From the NCBI GenBank assembly GCA_027484885.1, contig JAIXSD010000396.1, forward strand, positions 1 to 6,289: 6,289 nucleotides of DNA, given 5' to 3'. Each line of letters opens with the position of its first letter. Within the stretch, counting starts at the first letter, position 1. A program made the translations under genes and the position numbers. The notes beneath the pieces were generated by a model. It had not been told where the DNA came from, did no database searches, and saw only the letters and a program-made list of their open reading frames with translations. Origin of the DNA: Rubrivivax sp. Its GTDB lineage: Bacteria; Pseudomonadota; Gammaproteobacteria; Burkholderiales; Burkholderiaceae_C. Of the stretch, positions 1-6,289 are shown one piece after another.

Positions 1-177
1 CTGGGTTTTGCGCCTGCGCAGGGCTTGCCCATGCCGCAGCTGTTTCTGGATGCAGACCTGCAGCGCTTCGACGTCATCTGGGCCGCCGCGGGACACCCGA
101 ACGGGGTCTTTGCCATGAGCCCGCAGCAGCTGCAGCAGCTGACCGGCGCGGCCTTCATCGAGGTGGTGCAAGCATGA
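1..177 (+). CDS. YbaK/EbsC-type aminoacyl-tRNA deacylase, C-terminal part (5' end outside window)
   Basis: Frame 1 is open from the first base and ends at TGA 175-177, giving the last 58 residues of a protein whose family is usually about 155-165 residues long. The fragment reads ...FDVIWAAAGHPNGVFAMSPQQLQQLTGA... The W-A-A-A-G-H-P-(N)-x-V-F pattern followed by a 'L..LTG' helix is typical of the C-terminus of the YbaK/EbsC (prolyl-tRNA-synthetase-associated) domain. Members hydrolyse mischarged aminoacyl-tRNAs, for example Cys-tRNA(Pro), in the cytoplasm; the exact substrate cannot be told from this fragment. The stop overlaps the next gene's start by 4 bases (ATGA), which suggests translational coupling. 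The family call is fairly secure. The substrate and the start are not visible. Confidence 0.8.
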   Translation: MGFAPAQGLPMPQLFLDADLQRFDVIWAAAGHPNGVFAMSPQQLQQLTGAAFIEVVQA

Positions 178-419
178 GCGGCCTGCGTCCCCCCGCCCCG
201 GTGGCGGTGGCGGTGCCGGTGCCTGCTTCCACGGTCACATCGCCTTGCACCAATATCTGCCGCATCCATGCGCCCACGGGCTGGTGCGAAGGCTGCGCGC
301 GCAGCATCCCGGAGATCACCGTCTGGTCGCGCGCCGATGACGCGACACGGCTGGAGATCCTGGCCCGCTTGCCCGAGCGGCGTGAGCAGCTGGCCGAGCA
401 TGGCATCTTCATCGCCTGA
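174..419 (+). CDS. DUF1289 family small four-cysteine protein
   Basis: This 81-residue protein has an Ala/Pro/Val-rich N-terminus (about residues 1-22) and then a compact Cys motif: C25-x3-C29-x8-C38-x2-C41, in the context SPCTNIC...GWCEGCARS. A W-S helix follows (residues 51-72, ending LARLPERRE). This arrangement matches DUF1289 (YdhL-like) proteins, where four cysteines plausibly bind a metal or Fe-S centre. No reaction is firmly established for the family. The ATG overlaps the upstream stop, and a GAGGT ribosome-binding site at 160-164 sits 9 bases before it inside the upstream gene. It is therefore very probably co-translated with the YbaK-type deacylase. The family call is strong; the function is unknown. 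Confidence 0.85.
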   Translation: MSGLRPPAPVAVAVPVPASTVTSPCTNICRIHAPTGWCEGCARSIPEITVWSRADDATRLEILARLPERREQLAEHGIFIA

Positions 420-506
420 GGGCTTGGCAGCCACTCACAGGGCACTCGCTTCCCCATTTGTCCACCAACTTTCGGGTGGGGCCTCGCCGGCCCGCCACAT
501 CCGGAC

Positions 507-511
507 AGGAG
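507..511 (+). promoter_or_regulatory. Ribosome-binding site fixing the isomerase start
   Basis: AGGAG lies 8 bases before the ATG at 520. The same frame is open back to an ATG at 268, but that upstream stretch lies mostly inside the DUF1289 gene in another frame and encodes low-quality Arg/Ser/Ala-rich sequence. The start is therefore placed at 520. Confidence 0.8.
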
Positions 512-519
512 CACTTCGC

Positions 520-1170
520 ATGAAACAGCTGCGCCTTTATTTCGACCCTATTTCTCCCTATGCAGCCCTGGCTTTCGAGCAACTGCCTCAAGCCCTGGAG
601 GGCCTGAGCTACAGCGTCGAGTACCGGCCGATTCTGTTTGCTGCTTTGCTCCACGCCCTGGGTCAAAAGGGCCCGGCCGAGATCGAGCCCAAGCGCCAGT
701 GGACCTTCCGACAGGTCAAATGGGCGGCGCACAAGCTGGGCTTGCAGCTGCAGGTGCCGGCTCAGCATCCTTTCAACCCGTTGCCGCTGCTGCGCCTGGC
801 CTGGGCTTGTGCGCCTGCTGGCGGCACGCCGAATCGGGCGACGGTGGAGCGCATCTTCCGTCATGTCTGGCGCAGCGAATGCGCCCATCCGGCCGACGCC
901 GCGCGCCTGGCCGAGCTGACCCAGGCACTGGCGCCGGTGCGCGATCCGGCCAGCGAGGAGATCAAGGAAACCCTGCGTGTGGCCACCGAAGCCGCGCTGA
1001 CCTTGGGCGTGTTTGGCGTGCCGACCATCGAGGTCGATGGCAAGCTGTTCTGGGGCCTGGATTCGCTGGAGATGGTGGCGGCTTACCTCAAGGGTGACCC
1101 CTGGTTTGAGCAGAGCGATTGGGAAGACGCCGCGGTGGCGCGCCCGGGTGTGCGCCGCGCTGGCCCCTGA
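520..1170 (+). CDS. 2-hydroxychromene-2-carboxylate isomerase / kappa-GST-like DsbA-fold protein
   Basis: The 216-residue product is normal length for this family. It begins with a thioredoxin-fold strand and FDPISPYA (residues 8-15). Ser12 takes the place of the first DsbA cysteine and matches the glutathione-activating serine of HCCA isomerases and kappa-class GSTs. A helical insert follows (about 55-150), then GVFGVPT (163-169) with the cis-proline Pro168, then LFWGLDSLEMVAAYL (177-190), the usual closing motif. The family isomerises 2-hydroxychromene-2-carboxylate in naphthalene breakdown using glutathione, but many chromosomal homologues have no proven substrate. No aromatic-degradation gene is near, so a generic glutathione-dependent role is equally possible. 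It lies 100 bases after the DUF1289 gene on the same strand and may be in the same operon. No good terminator follows it. Confidence 0.85.
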   Translation: MKQLRLYFDPISPYAALAFEQLPQALEGLSYSVEYRPILFAALLHALGQKGPAEIEPKRQWTFRQVKWAAHKLGLQLQVPAQHPFNPLPLLRLAWACAPAGGTPNRATVERIFRHVWRSECAHPADAARLAELTQALAPVRDPASEEIKETLRVATEAALTLGVFGVPTIEVDGKLFWGLDSLEMVAAYLKGDPWFEQSDWEDAAVARPGVRRAGP

Positions 1171-1296
1171 ATTTTTTGAAGACCCGCAGCTCGTGTCCGG
1201 GAGGGCGCGGCTGCGTGAGGCCTGGAGCTGACGCGCTAGCTCAGCGGCACGGCAAGCCTGAAGAAGCCAGCCCGGGACTTACCCTGAAAATCTTCT

Positions 1297-1317
1297 AAAT
1301 TTCGCATCGCGAAATTT
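1297..1317. promoter_or_regulatory. Perfect 9+9 inverted repeat, probable operator
   Basis: The arms AAATTTCGC and GCGAAATTT are exact reverse complements separated by ATC. A weaker outer pair, ACCCTG (1281-1286) with CAGGGT (1323-1328), extends the symmetry. The element is a short A/T-rich island in GC-rich DNA, as expected for a dimeric regulator's binding site. It is not followed by a T-run that would make it a terminator. It lies about 75-95 bases upstream of the candidate -10 element. The identity of any bound protein is unknown; the TTCGC/GCGAA core is the kind of half-site seen for several helix-turn-helix repressors. Confidence 0.55.
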
Positions 1318-1339
1318 TCGGGCAGGGTTGCAGCGGATT

Positions 1340-1379
1340 TTGTCAGCCAGCGTTCAGTTCGGCGTCAGAGTTGGGTCAG
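1340..1379 (+). promoter_or_regulatory. Four direct repeats at an 11-base period, candidate response-regulator site
   Basis: TCAG occurs at 1343, 1354, 1365 and 1376, exactly 11 bases apart. As 7-mers the units are TTGTCAG, CGTTCAG, GCGTCAG and GGGTCAG, each separated by 4 bases. The 7+4 layout is the geometry of OmpR/PhoB-family binding sites such as the Pho box (two CTGTCAT-like units, 11-base period). The match to the Pho consensus is only partial, so the regulator is not identified. Confidence 0.5.
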
Positions 1380-1389
1380 AGCCGCCTCC

Positions 1390-1395
1390 CATGAT
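1390..1395 (+). promoter_or_regulatory. Candidate -10 element of the symporter promoter
   Basis: CATGAT matches four of six bases of TATAAT and starts 10 bases after the last TCAG repeat. No good -35 hexamer lies 16-18 bases upstream. That suits an activator-dependent promoter in which the repeats replace the -35. Transcription would then begin near 1402, just before the first leader stem-loop. The hexamer match alone is weak; the spacing is the main support. Confidence 0.35.
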
Positions 1396-1401
1396 GCAGG
1401 T

Positions 1402-1538
1402 CAAGAGCTACCGGTCGGTGGCTCTCAAGCAAACGCCGGTTTGCAAGAGGATGGGCCCTCAGCCTTTGTCGGTGAGAGCCAATCAGGACCCCAGGTCCAT
1501 CCCCTTGTGGCCGGCTGCAATCAACGGAGACACCCACC
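1402..1538 (+). promoter_or_regulatory. Structured leader of the symporter mRNA with competing stems
   Basis: Stem A pairs AGAGCTACC (1404-1412) with GGTGGCTCT (1417-1425): 9 pairs including one G-U, with a 4-base loop. Stem B pairs GCAAAC (1429-1434) with GTTTGC (1439-1444). Stem C pairs TGGCTCTCA (1419-1427) with TGAGAGCCA (1473-1481): 9 perfect pairs enclosing stem B. A and C use the same bases (1419-1425) and so exclude each other. Further possible pairs are GGACC/GGTCC (1486-1490/1494-1498) and GGATGG/CCATCC (1449-1454/1497-1502); the latter would form a pseudoknot with C. I do not recognise a known riboswitch consensus. GC-rich DNA makes some chance pairing expected. Confidence 0.35.
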
Positions 1539-3221
1539 ATGGCAACTGCAAACGCAGTCTCCACCAACACGCCGATGACGGCCGAGGAAAAGAAGGTCAT
1601 CTTCGCCTCCTCGCTCGGTACCGTGTTCGAGTGGTACGACTTCTACCTCTACGGTTCGCTGGCGGCCATCATCGCCAAGCAGTTCTTCTCGCAACTGGAC
1701 CCGCAGGCGGCTTTCATCGCCTCGCTGCTGGCCTTTGCGGCCGGATTCATCGTGCGCCCCTTCGGCGCGCTGGTGTTCGGTCGTCTGGGCGACATGATCG
1801 GCCGCAAGTACACCTTCCTGGTGACCATCCTGATCATGGGGCTGTCGACCTTCATCGTCGGCATCTTGCCGGGCTCGGCCACCATCGGTGCCGCAGCACC
1901 GGTGATCCTGATCGGCCTGCGCATGCTGCAAGGCCTGGCCCTCGGCGGTGAGTACGGTGGCGCCGCCACCTACGTGGCCGAACACGCACCGCACGGCAAG
2001 CGTGGCGCCTACACCTCCTGGATTCAAACCACCGCGACCCTGGGCCTGTTCCTGTCGCTGATGGTGATTCTGGGCACCCGCACCGTGGTCGGTGAGGCTG
2101 CGTTCGCCGAGTGGGGCTGGCGCGTGCCATTCATCGTCTCCATCCTGCTGCTGGCCATCAGCGTCTGGATTCGCTTGTCGATGAATGAATCGCCGGCCTT
2201 CCAGAAGATGAAGTCGGAAGGCAAGACCTCCAAGGCCCCGCTGTCCGAGTCCTTCGGTCAGTGGAAGAACCTGAAGATCGTCGTGCTGGCGCTGTTCGGC
2301 CTGGTCGCCGGCCAAGGTGTGGTCTGGTACTCCGGCCAGTTCTATGCGCTGTTCTTCCTGACCAGCGTGTTGAAGGTGGACAACGCCACCGCCAACATCA
2401 TGGTGGCCGTCTCGCTGCTGCTGGGCACGCCCTTCTTCGTGATCTTCGGCACCCTGTCGGACAAGATCGGTCGCAAGCCCATCATCATGGCGGGCCTGCT
2501 GCTGGCCATCGTCACCTACTTCCCGCTGTTCAAGGCCCTGACCAATGCGGCCAACCCGGATCTGGCCAAGGCTCAGGCCAGCGCCCAGATCACCCTGACC
2601 GTGGACATGAGCACCTGCTCCTTCCAGGGCAGCCCGATTGCGCGTGAGGTGGACTTCACCAGCTCCTGCGACATCGCCAAGCGCGCCCTGGCTCAATCCT
2701 CGGCCAGCTATGAAACCCTGCCTGGCCCTGCCGGCTCGGTGGCTGTCATCAAGATCGGCGACAAGGTCATCAACGGCCTGAATGCGACCAAGCTGAACGA
2801 ACACAAGTTTGACGAAGCCACGGTCAAGGGCATTGCCGCCTTCAAGAAGGAATTGGCTGAAGGCCTGAAGGCTGCCGGTTATCCCGCCAAGGCCGACCCG
2901 GCCAAGGTCAACCAGCCGCTGGTGGTGGGCATCCTCTTCATCCTGGTGCTGTATGTGACCATGGTCTACGGTCCGATTGCCGCCATGCTGGTGGAAATGT
3001 TCCCGACCCGCATCCGCTACACCTCGATGAGCCTGCCGTATCACATTGGTAACGGCTGGTTCGGTGGTCTGCTGCCGTCCATCACCTTCGCGATGGTGGC
3101 CCAGAACGGCAACATCTACCACGGCCTGTGGTACCCGATCGGCGTGGCCGCCATGACCCTGGTCATCGGCCTGCTGTTCGTGCGTGAAACCAAGGACGTG
3201 GACATCTACGCCAAGGACTGA
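1539..3221 (+). CDS. MFS metabolite:H+ symporter (MHS/ProP-like) with a large periplasmic insert
   Basis: The 560-residue inner-membrane protein has 12 predicted membrane spans. N-terminal SLGTVFEWYDFYLYG (25-39) is the span-1 signature of the metabolite:H+ symporter family (ProP, ShiA, KgtP relatives). GRLGDMIGRK (81-90) and GTLSDKIGRK (304-313) are the paired cytoplasmic loop-2/3 and loop-8/9 MFS motifs. GLRMLQGLALGGEYGG (126-141) lies at span 4, and MFPTRIRYTSMSLPYHIGNGWFGG (487-510) covers the loop 10/11 region. Usual MHS proteins are about 430-500 residues; the excess is residues 335-457 between spans 9 and 10, which topology puts in the periplasm. That insert has two cysteines, C360 and C377. 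The ATG has a GGAGA site 8 bases upstream. Codons are strongly biased (CTG, ATC, AAG), suggesting good expression. It is a single-gene unit with its own control region and terminator. Likely substrates are small organic acids or osmolytes; which one cannot be read from sequence. Confidence 0.9.
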   Translation: MATANAVSTNTPMTAEEKKVIFASSLGTVFEWYDFYLYGSLAAIIAKQFFSQLDPQAAFIASLLAFAAGFIVRPFGALVFGRLGDMIGRKYTFLVTILIMGLSTFIVGILPGSATIGAAAPVILIGLRMLQGLALGGEYGGAATYVAEHAPHGKRGAYTSWIQTTATLGLFLSLMVILGTRTVVGEAAFAEWGWRVPFIVSILLLAISVWIRLSMNESPAFQKMKSEGKTSKAPLSESFGQWKNLKIVVLALFGLVAGQGVVWYSGQFYALFFLTSVLKVDNATANIMVAVSLLLGTPFFVIFGTLSDKIGRKPIIMAGLLLAIVTYFPLFKALTNAANPDLAKAQASAQITLTVDMSTCSFQGSPIAREVDFTSSCDIAKRALAQSSASYETLPGPAGSVAVIKIGDKVINGLNATKLNEHKFDEATVKGIAAFKKELAEGLKAAGYPAKADPAKVNQPLVVGILFILVLYVTMVYGPIAAMLVEMFPTRIRYTSMSLPYHIGNGWFGGLLPSITFAMVAQNGNIYHGLWYPIGVAAMTLVIGLLFVRETKDVDIYAKD

Positions 3222-3252
3222 TCGCTGGGCGGCCCAGCCGCCCGACGACACC

Positions 3253-3284
3253 AAGAGGGGAGGCCATGTGCCTCCCCTTTTTTT
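3253..3284 (+). terminator. Rho-independent terminator of the symporter gene
   Basis: GGGGAGGC (3257-3264) and GCCTCCCC (3270-3277) form a perfect 8-pair GC-rich stem around a 5-base loop. Seven Ts follow (3278-3284). Bases AAGA before the stem can pair with the T-run, so it may also work weakly on the other strand. It begins about 30 bases after the symporter stop codon. Confidence 0.95.
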
Positions 3285-3521
3285 GTTCCTGCCGGCCCGG
3301 CGCGTTGTGTGCCACGGTGTCAGGCTGATGATCCGCGTGCAGTTCCAGCTGCGCGACCGCGGCTGGAGCCGGGCCGCTCCGCCGTGCACGCTCGGCTCAG
3401 TCCGGGCTGGGCACGCAGCCCTTCGCAAAAGGCCGCAAGCTGGATCGCCTTTGCTCAGGCTGCTGTCAGCTTGGCTGGCAAGAATCCACGCATCTTCTTT
3501 TTAATTCTGAGGGAACACACC
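3285..3521 (+). promoter_or_regulatory. Upstream region of the small membrane protein gene
   Basis: No gene is supported in these 237 bases. CAAGCTG (3436-3442) and CAGCTTG (3467-3473) form a 7-base inverted repeat enclosing a second one, GCCT/AGGC (3447-3450/3457-3460). Two TCAG cores lie 11 bases apart (3455 and 3466). AAGAAT (3480-3485) starts 10 bases after the second and matches four of six -10 bases. This is the same spacing as in front of the symporter. A start near 3492 would leave a short leader with GAGGGA (3509-3514) as ribosome-binding site. The promoter call is tentative. Confidence 0.3.
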
Positions 3522-3722
3522 ATGTGGAAACTGCTCGTCGGCTTCATTGCATTTGCAGCGCTGGCCATCTTCATCATGAGCAAGGGTGGCGACATCGACA
3601 TGAGCGGCGAAAAGCATGATGTCACGGCCCCCCATGCTGCCGAAGCACCTGCGGCCAGTTCGGCCCCAGCCTCTGCCGTGGTGGAGGCGGCCTCAGCGCC
3701 GGCTTCTGCCGCTTCGAACTGA
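3522..3722 (+). CDS. Small single-span membrane protein with Ala/Pro-rich tail, unknown function
   Basis: This 66-residue protein starts MWKLLVGFIAFAALAIFIM, one hydrophobic helix at about residues 3-19. A short polar segment follows (SKGGDIDMSGEKHD, 20-33), then a low-complexity tail rich in Ala, Ser and Pro (about 36-66). The ATG at 3522 has a good ribosome-binding site, GAGGGA, 7 bases upstream. The same frame is open further upstream to 3309, but that part has no ribosome-binding site and looks non-coding. The helix may be an uncleaved anchor; no lipobox cysteine or clear signal-peptidase site is visible. The segment after the helix (KGGDxDMSGEKH) resembles conserved hypothetical proteins I recall from related betaproteobacteria, though I cannot check this. 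It stands alone between a terminator and a convergent kinase gene. No function can be assigned. Confidence 0.75.
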   Translation: MWKLLVGFIAFAALAIFIMSKGGDIDMSGEKHDVTAPHAAEAPAASSAPASAVVEAASAPASAASN

Positions 3723-3730
3723 AACATGTG

Positions 3731-3769
3731 GCCGCGCCGGCTTGCTCCCGGGGCAGGCCGGTTTGCGGC
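3731..3769. repeat. GC-rich stem-loop in the convergent gap
   Basis: GCCGC (3731-3735) pairs with GCGGC (3765-3769), and CCGGC (3737-3741) pairs with GCCGG (3757-3761), giving a bulged 10-pair stem between the small membrane gene and the converging kinase gene. There is no T-run on either side, so it is not a standard intrinsic terminator. It could still slow polymerase or protect the 3' end of either transcript. Confidence 0.3.
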
Positions 3770-3809
3770 TCAGGCTGAGACCACGGCTAAGGCGCTCAGC
3801 GCGCCTCTC

Positions 3810-5384
<1,575 letters not shown>

Positions 5385-5392
5385 GTGCTCGG

Positions 5393-5396
5393 CTCC
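5393..5396 (-). promoter_or_regulatory. Ribosome-binding site of the kinase gene
   Basis: GGAG on the minus strand lies 8 bases before the GTG codon at 5384 and 11 before the following ATG. This favours the GTG start, though the two products differ by only one residue. Confidence 0.5.
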
Positions 5397-5479
5397 GTGG
5401 CAGGGGCCGGGCGGGGTTCCGTCAGCGGCAGGGCGTTCAAACGGGGCGTCATCGCAAATGGAAGGGCCGAAGTGCCCTC

Positions 5480-5507
5480 AGTGTATGGGCAGACGCGGCC
5501 GGGTCAA
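5480..5507 (-). promoter_or_regulatory. Sigma-70 type promoter for the histidine kinase
   Basis: On the minus strand TTGACC (5507-5502) matches five of six -35 bases. After a 16-base spacer, TACACT (5485-5480) matches four of six -10 bases. Transcription would start near 5473, giving a leader of about 90 bases. This is the best promoter-like pair I found in the window, and it implies that the kinase can be transcribed separately from the cyclase gene upstream of it. Confidence 0.6.
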
Positions 5508-5584
5508 GTCGCGGTGACTGCCTGCCGTCGCGCGGCCGCGTCGCCGGGTGGCTGTGGCAGGAAGCGGGCCCCTGTTTCGCACGG

Positions 5585-6289
5585 TCAAGCCGCTTGGGCG
5601 CTGAGCACGGTGACGCAGTTGCGGCCGCAGCGTTTCGAGGCGTAGAGCGCACGGTCAGCCCGCTCAAAGAAGTCGTTCGCACTCTCGCCCGGCGTCATCT
5701 GCGTCACGCCCATGGACATGGTGATGCGCTCCAGGCTGGGCTGGGCTTGCGCCGGGCGGATGCGGCTGGCCGCCACGCTGGCACGCATCTGCTCGGCCAG
5801 CCCCTCGGCCTGCGCCAGGCTGGCGTGGGGCAGCAGCAGGGCGAACTCTTCGCCGCCCACCCGGGCCGGCAGGCTGTCACCGCGCGCCACCTGTTTCAGG
5901 GTCTGGGCCACGGCGCGCAGCACATGGTCGCCGAACAAATGGCCGAAGCTGTCGTTGACGCGCTTGAAGAAGTCAATGTCACCCAGCACCAGGCAGGGTG
6001 CTTGCGCGTCTTCGGCGCGGCTGTCGGCGCGGCGGGCTGGCAGGCCGGGGCGGCTGGCGGCACAGAGGCTGAGCTCTTGCTCGAAAGCGCGGCGGTTGGC
6101 CAGGCCGGTGAGCGAATCCACCAAGGCATCGGCCCGGGCGCGCCGCACCTCTTCGCGCAGCAGGCGCAGTTCGTTCTGGCTGCCGTCCAGTCGCTCCTGC
6201 AGGGTCTGCAGCGTGGCGCGGATGTCCTGGGTGCCGACCAGCAATTGCTGGACGATCTCGCCCGGCGTTTGGCCGCTGCGCTCGGCCGC
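5585..6289 (-). CDS. GGDEF diguanylate cyclase, C-terminal part (5' end outside window)
   Basis: The frame stays open to the window edge at 6289, so the N-terminus is missing; a TTG at 6244 is not a convincing start. Visible residues (numbered from that TTG) are a charged helical segment predicted to coil (about 7-40), DSLTGLANRRAF (43-54), the metal- and substrate-binding strand LGDIDFFKRVNDSFGH (87-102), and the active-site loop GGEEF (130-134, bases 5843-5857). The closing helix ADRALYASKRCGRN (196-209) completes the domain. The enzyme should join two GTP into cyclic-di-GMP in the cytoplasm. The usual inhibitory I-site RxxD, five residues before GGEEF, reads RGDS (121-124), with Ser in place of Asp. 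An Arg/Ala/Pro-rich insert of about 20 residues (61-82) precedes the first core strand. The sensory part lies outside the window. It is 200 bases from the kinase gene on the same strand. Confidence 0.9.
   Translation of the reverse strand, partial: AAERSGQTPGEIVQQLLVGTQDIRATLQTLQERLDGSQNELRLLREEVRRARADALVDSLTGLANRRAFEQELSLCAASRPGLPARRADSRAEDAQAPCLVLGDIDFFKRVNDSFGHLFGDHVLRAVAQTLKQVARGDSLPARVGGEEFALLLPHASLAQAEGLAEQMRASVAASRIRPAQAQPSLERITMSMGVTQMTPGESANDFFERADRALYASKRCGRNCVTVLSAQAA

Larger units (their letters stand above)
1171..1538 (+). promoter_or_regulatory. 368-base intergenic control region upstream of the symporter
   Basis: No believable gene lies here on either strand. From left to right it holds a T-run just after the isomerase stop (1172-1177, with no adjoining hairpin), a featureless stretch to about 1280, and an A/T-rich palindrome at 1297-1317. 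Then come four 11-base-phased TCAG cores (1340-1379), a candidate -10 element (1390-1395) and a leader rich in stem-loops (about 1402-1538) ending in the symporter's ribosome-binding site GGAGA (1526-1530). The parts are listed separately. Confidence 0.7.

Noticed and set aside
268..519. N-terminal extension of the isomerase from an ATG at 268
   Set aside because: It overlaps the DUF1289 gene, has no family similarity, and the start at 520 has a proper ribosome-binding site and begins exactly at the domain's first strand.
1138..1177. Possible terminator after the isomerase gene (GGCGC/GCGCC hairpin and ATTTTTT)
   Set aside because: About 15 bases separate the weak 5-pair stem from the T-run, too far for intrinsic termination.
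1231..1300. tRNA-like D-arm sequence (GCTAGCTCAGCGGC near 1233-1246)
   Set aside because: The 4-base partner for the D-stem, an anticodon stem and a T-arm with TTCRA are all missing, so neither a tRNA nor a clear remnant is supported.
1319..1335. Sigma-54-like GGGCAGGGTTGCAG
   Set aside because: The GG and GC dinucleotides are not in the required 10-base spacing with TTGC in register, so the -24/-12 pattern fails.
1404..1444. Guanidine-II (mini-ykkC) riboswitch, suggested by two tandem hairpins before a transporter gene
   Set aside because: That class needs ACGR tetraloops. The loops here are GGTC and GCCG, so the consensus is not met.
1521..3428. A 635-residue open frame on the minus strand, antisense to the symporter
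   Set aside because: It is rich in His, Gln, Gly and Arg with no domain, and its openness follows from the strong third-position G/C bias of the symporter gene. The plus-strand protein is an unmistakable MFS transporter.
3476..3492. Sigma-54-like TGGCAAG...CGCA upstream of the small membrane gene
   Set aside because: The GG to GC spacing is 11 bases instead of 10 and the TTGC part is absent.
5521..5561. CCTGCC/GGCAGG inverted repeat with a GC palindrome inside, downstream of the cyclase gene
   Set aside because: There is no T-run on the cyclase strand and the loop is long. Random pairing is common in such GC-rich sequence.

Overview
The window reads as GC-rich chromosomal DNA from a betaproteobacterium, most likely order Burkholderiales. 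The base composition and strong preference for G/C third positions point that way. So do the protein types: an MHS-family symporter in its roughly 560-residue form with a long inserted loop, a short Ala/Pro-tailed membrane protein, and a large periplasmic-sensing histidine kinase. The assignment comes from recognising families, not from a search. I see no insertion sequence, phage gene, CRISPR array, rRNA or intact tRNA, so this looks like ordinary core or shell genome rather than a mobile island.

Left part (1-1170, plus strand): the tail of a YbaK/EbsC-type aminoacyl-tRNA deacylase overlaps by 4 bases a DUF1289 small four-cysteine protein. A DsbA-fold 2-hydroxychromene-2-carboxylate isomerase/kappa-GST-like protein follows 100 bases later.

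Middle (1171-3284, plus strand): a 368-base regulatory region precedes a 560-residue major facilitator symporter, which ends at a textbook rho-independent terminator. The regulatory region is the most interesting stretch. It holds a perfect 9+9 palindrome, four TCAG cores spaced exactly 11 bases apart, a candidate -10 element at the right distance, and a leader of about 137 nt in which one segment can pair with either of two partners. Together these look like an activator-controlled promoter with possible RNA-level control, though each part is inferred from sequence alone.

Right part (3285-6289): a 66-residue single-span membrane protein (plus strand) converges on a 524-residue membrane histidine kinase (minus strand). 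Behind the kinase lies a GGDEF diguanylate cyclase (minus strand) that runs off the window edge. The kinase has its own likely sigma-70 promoter in the gap, so it need not be co-transcribed with the cyclase. The cyclase keeps its GGEEF active site, but its inhibitory I-site appears altered. No response regulator lies inside the window.

I found no convincing new multi-gene system. The points worth following up are the symporter's upstream control region, its roughly 120-residue periplasmic insert, and the altered I-site.
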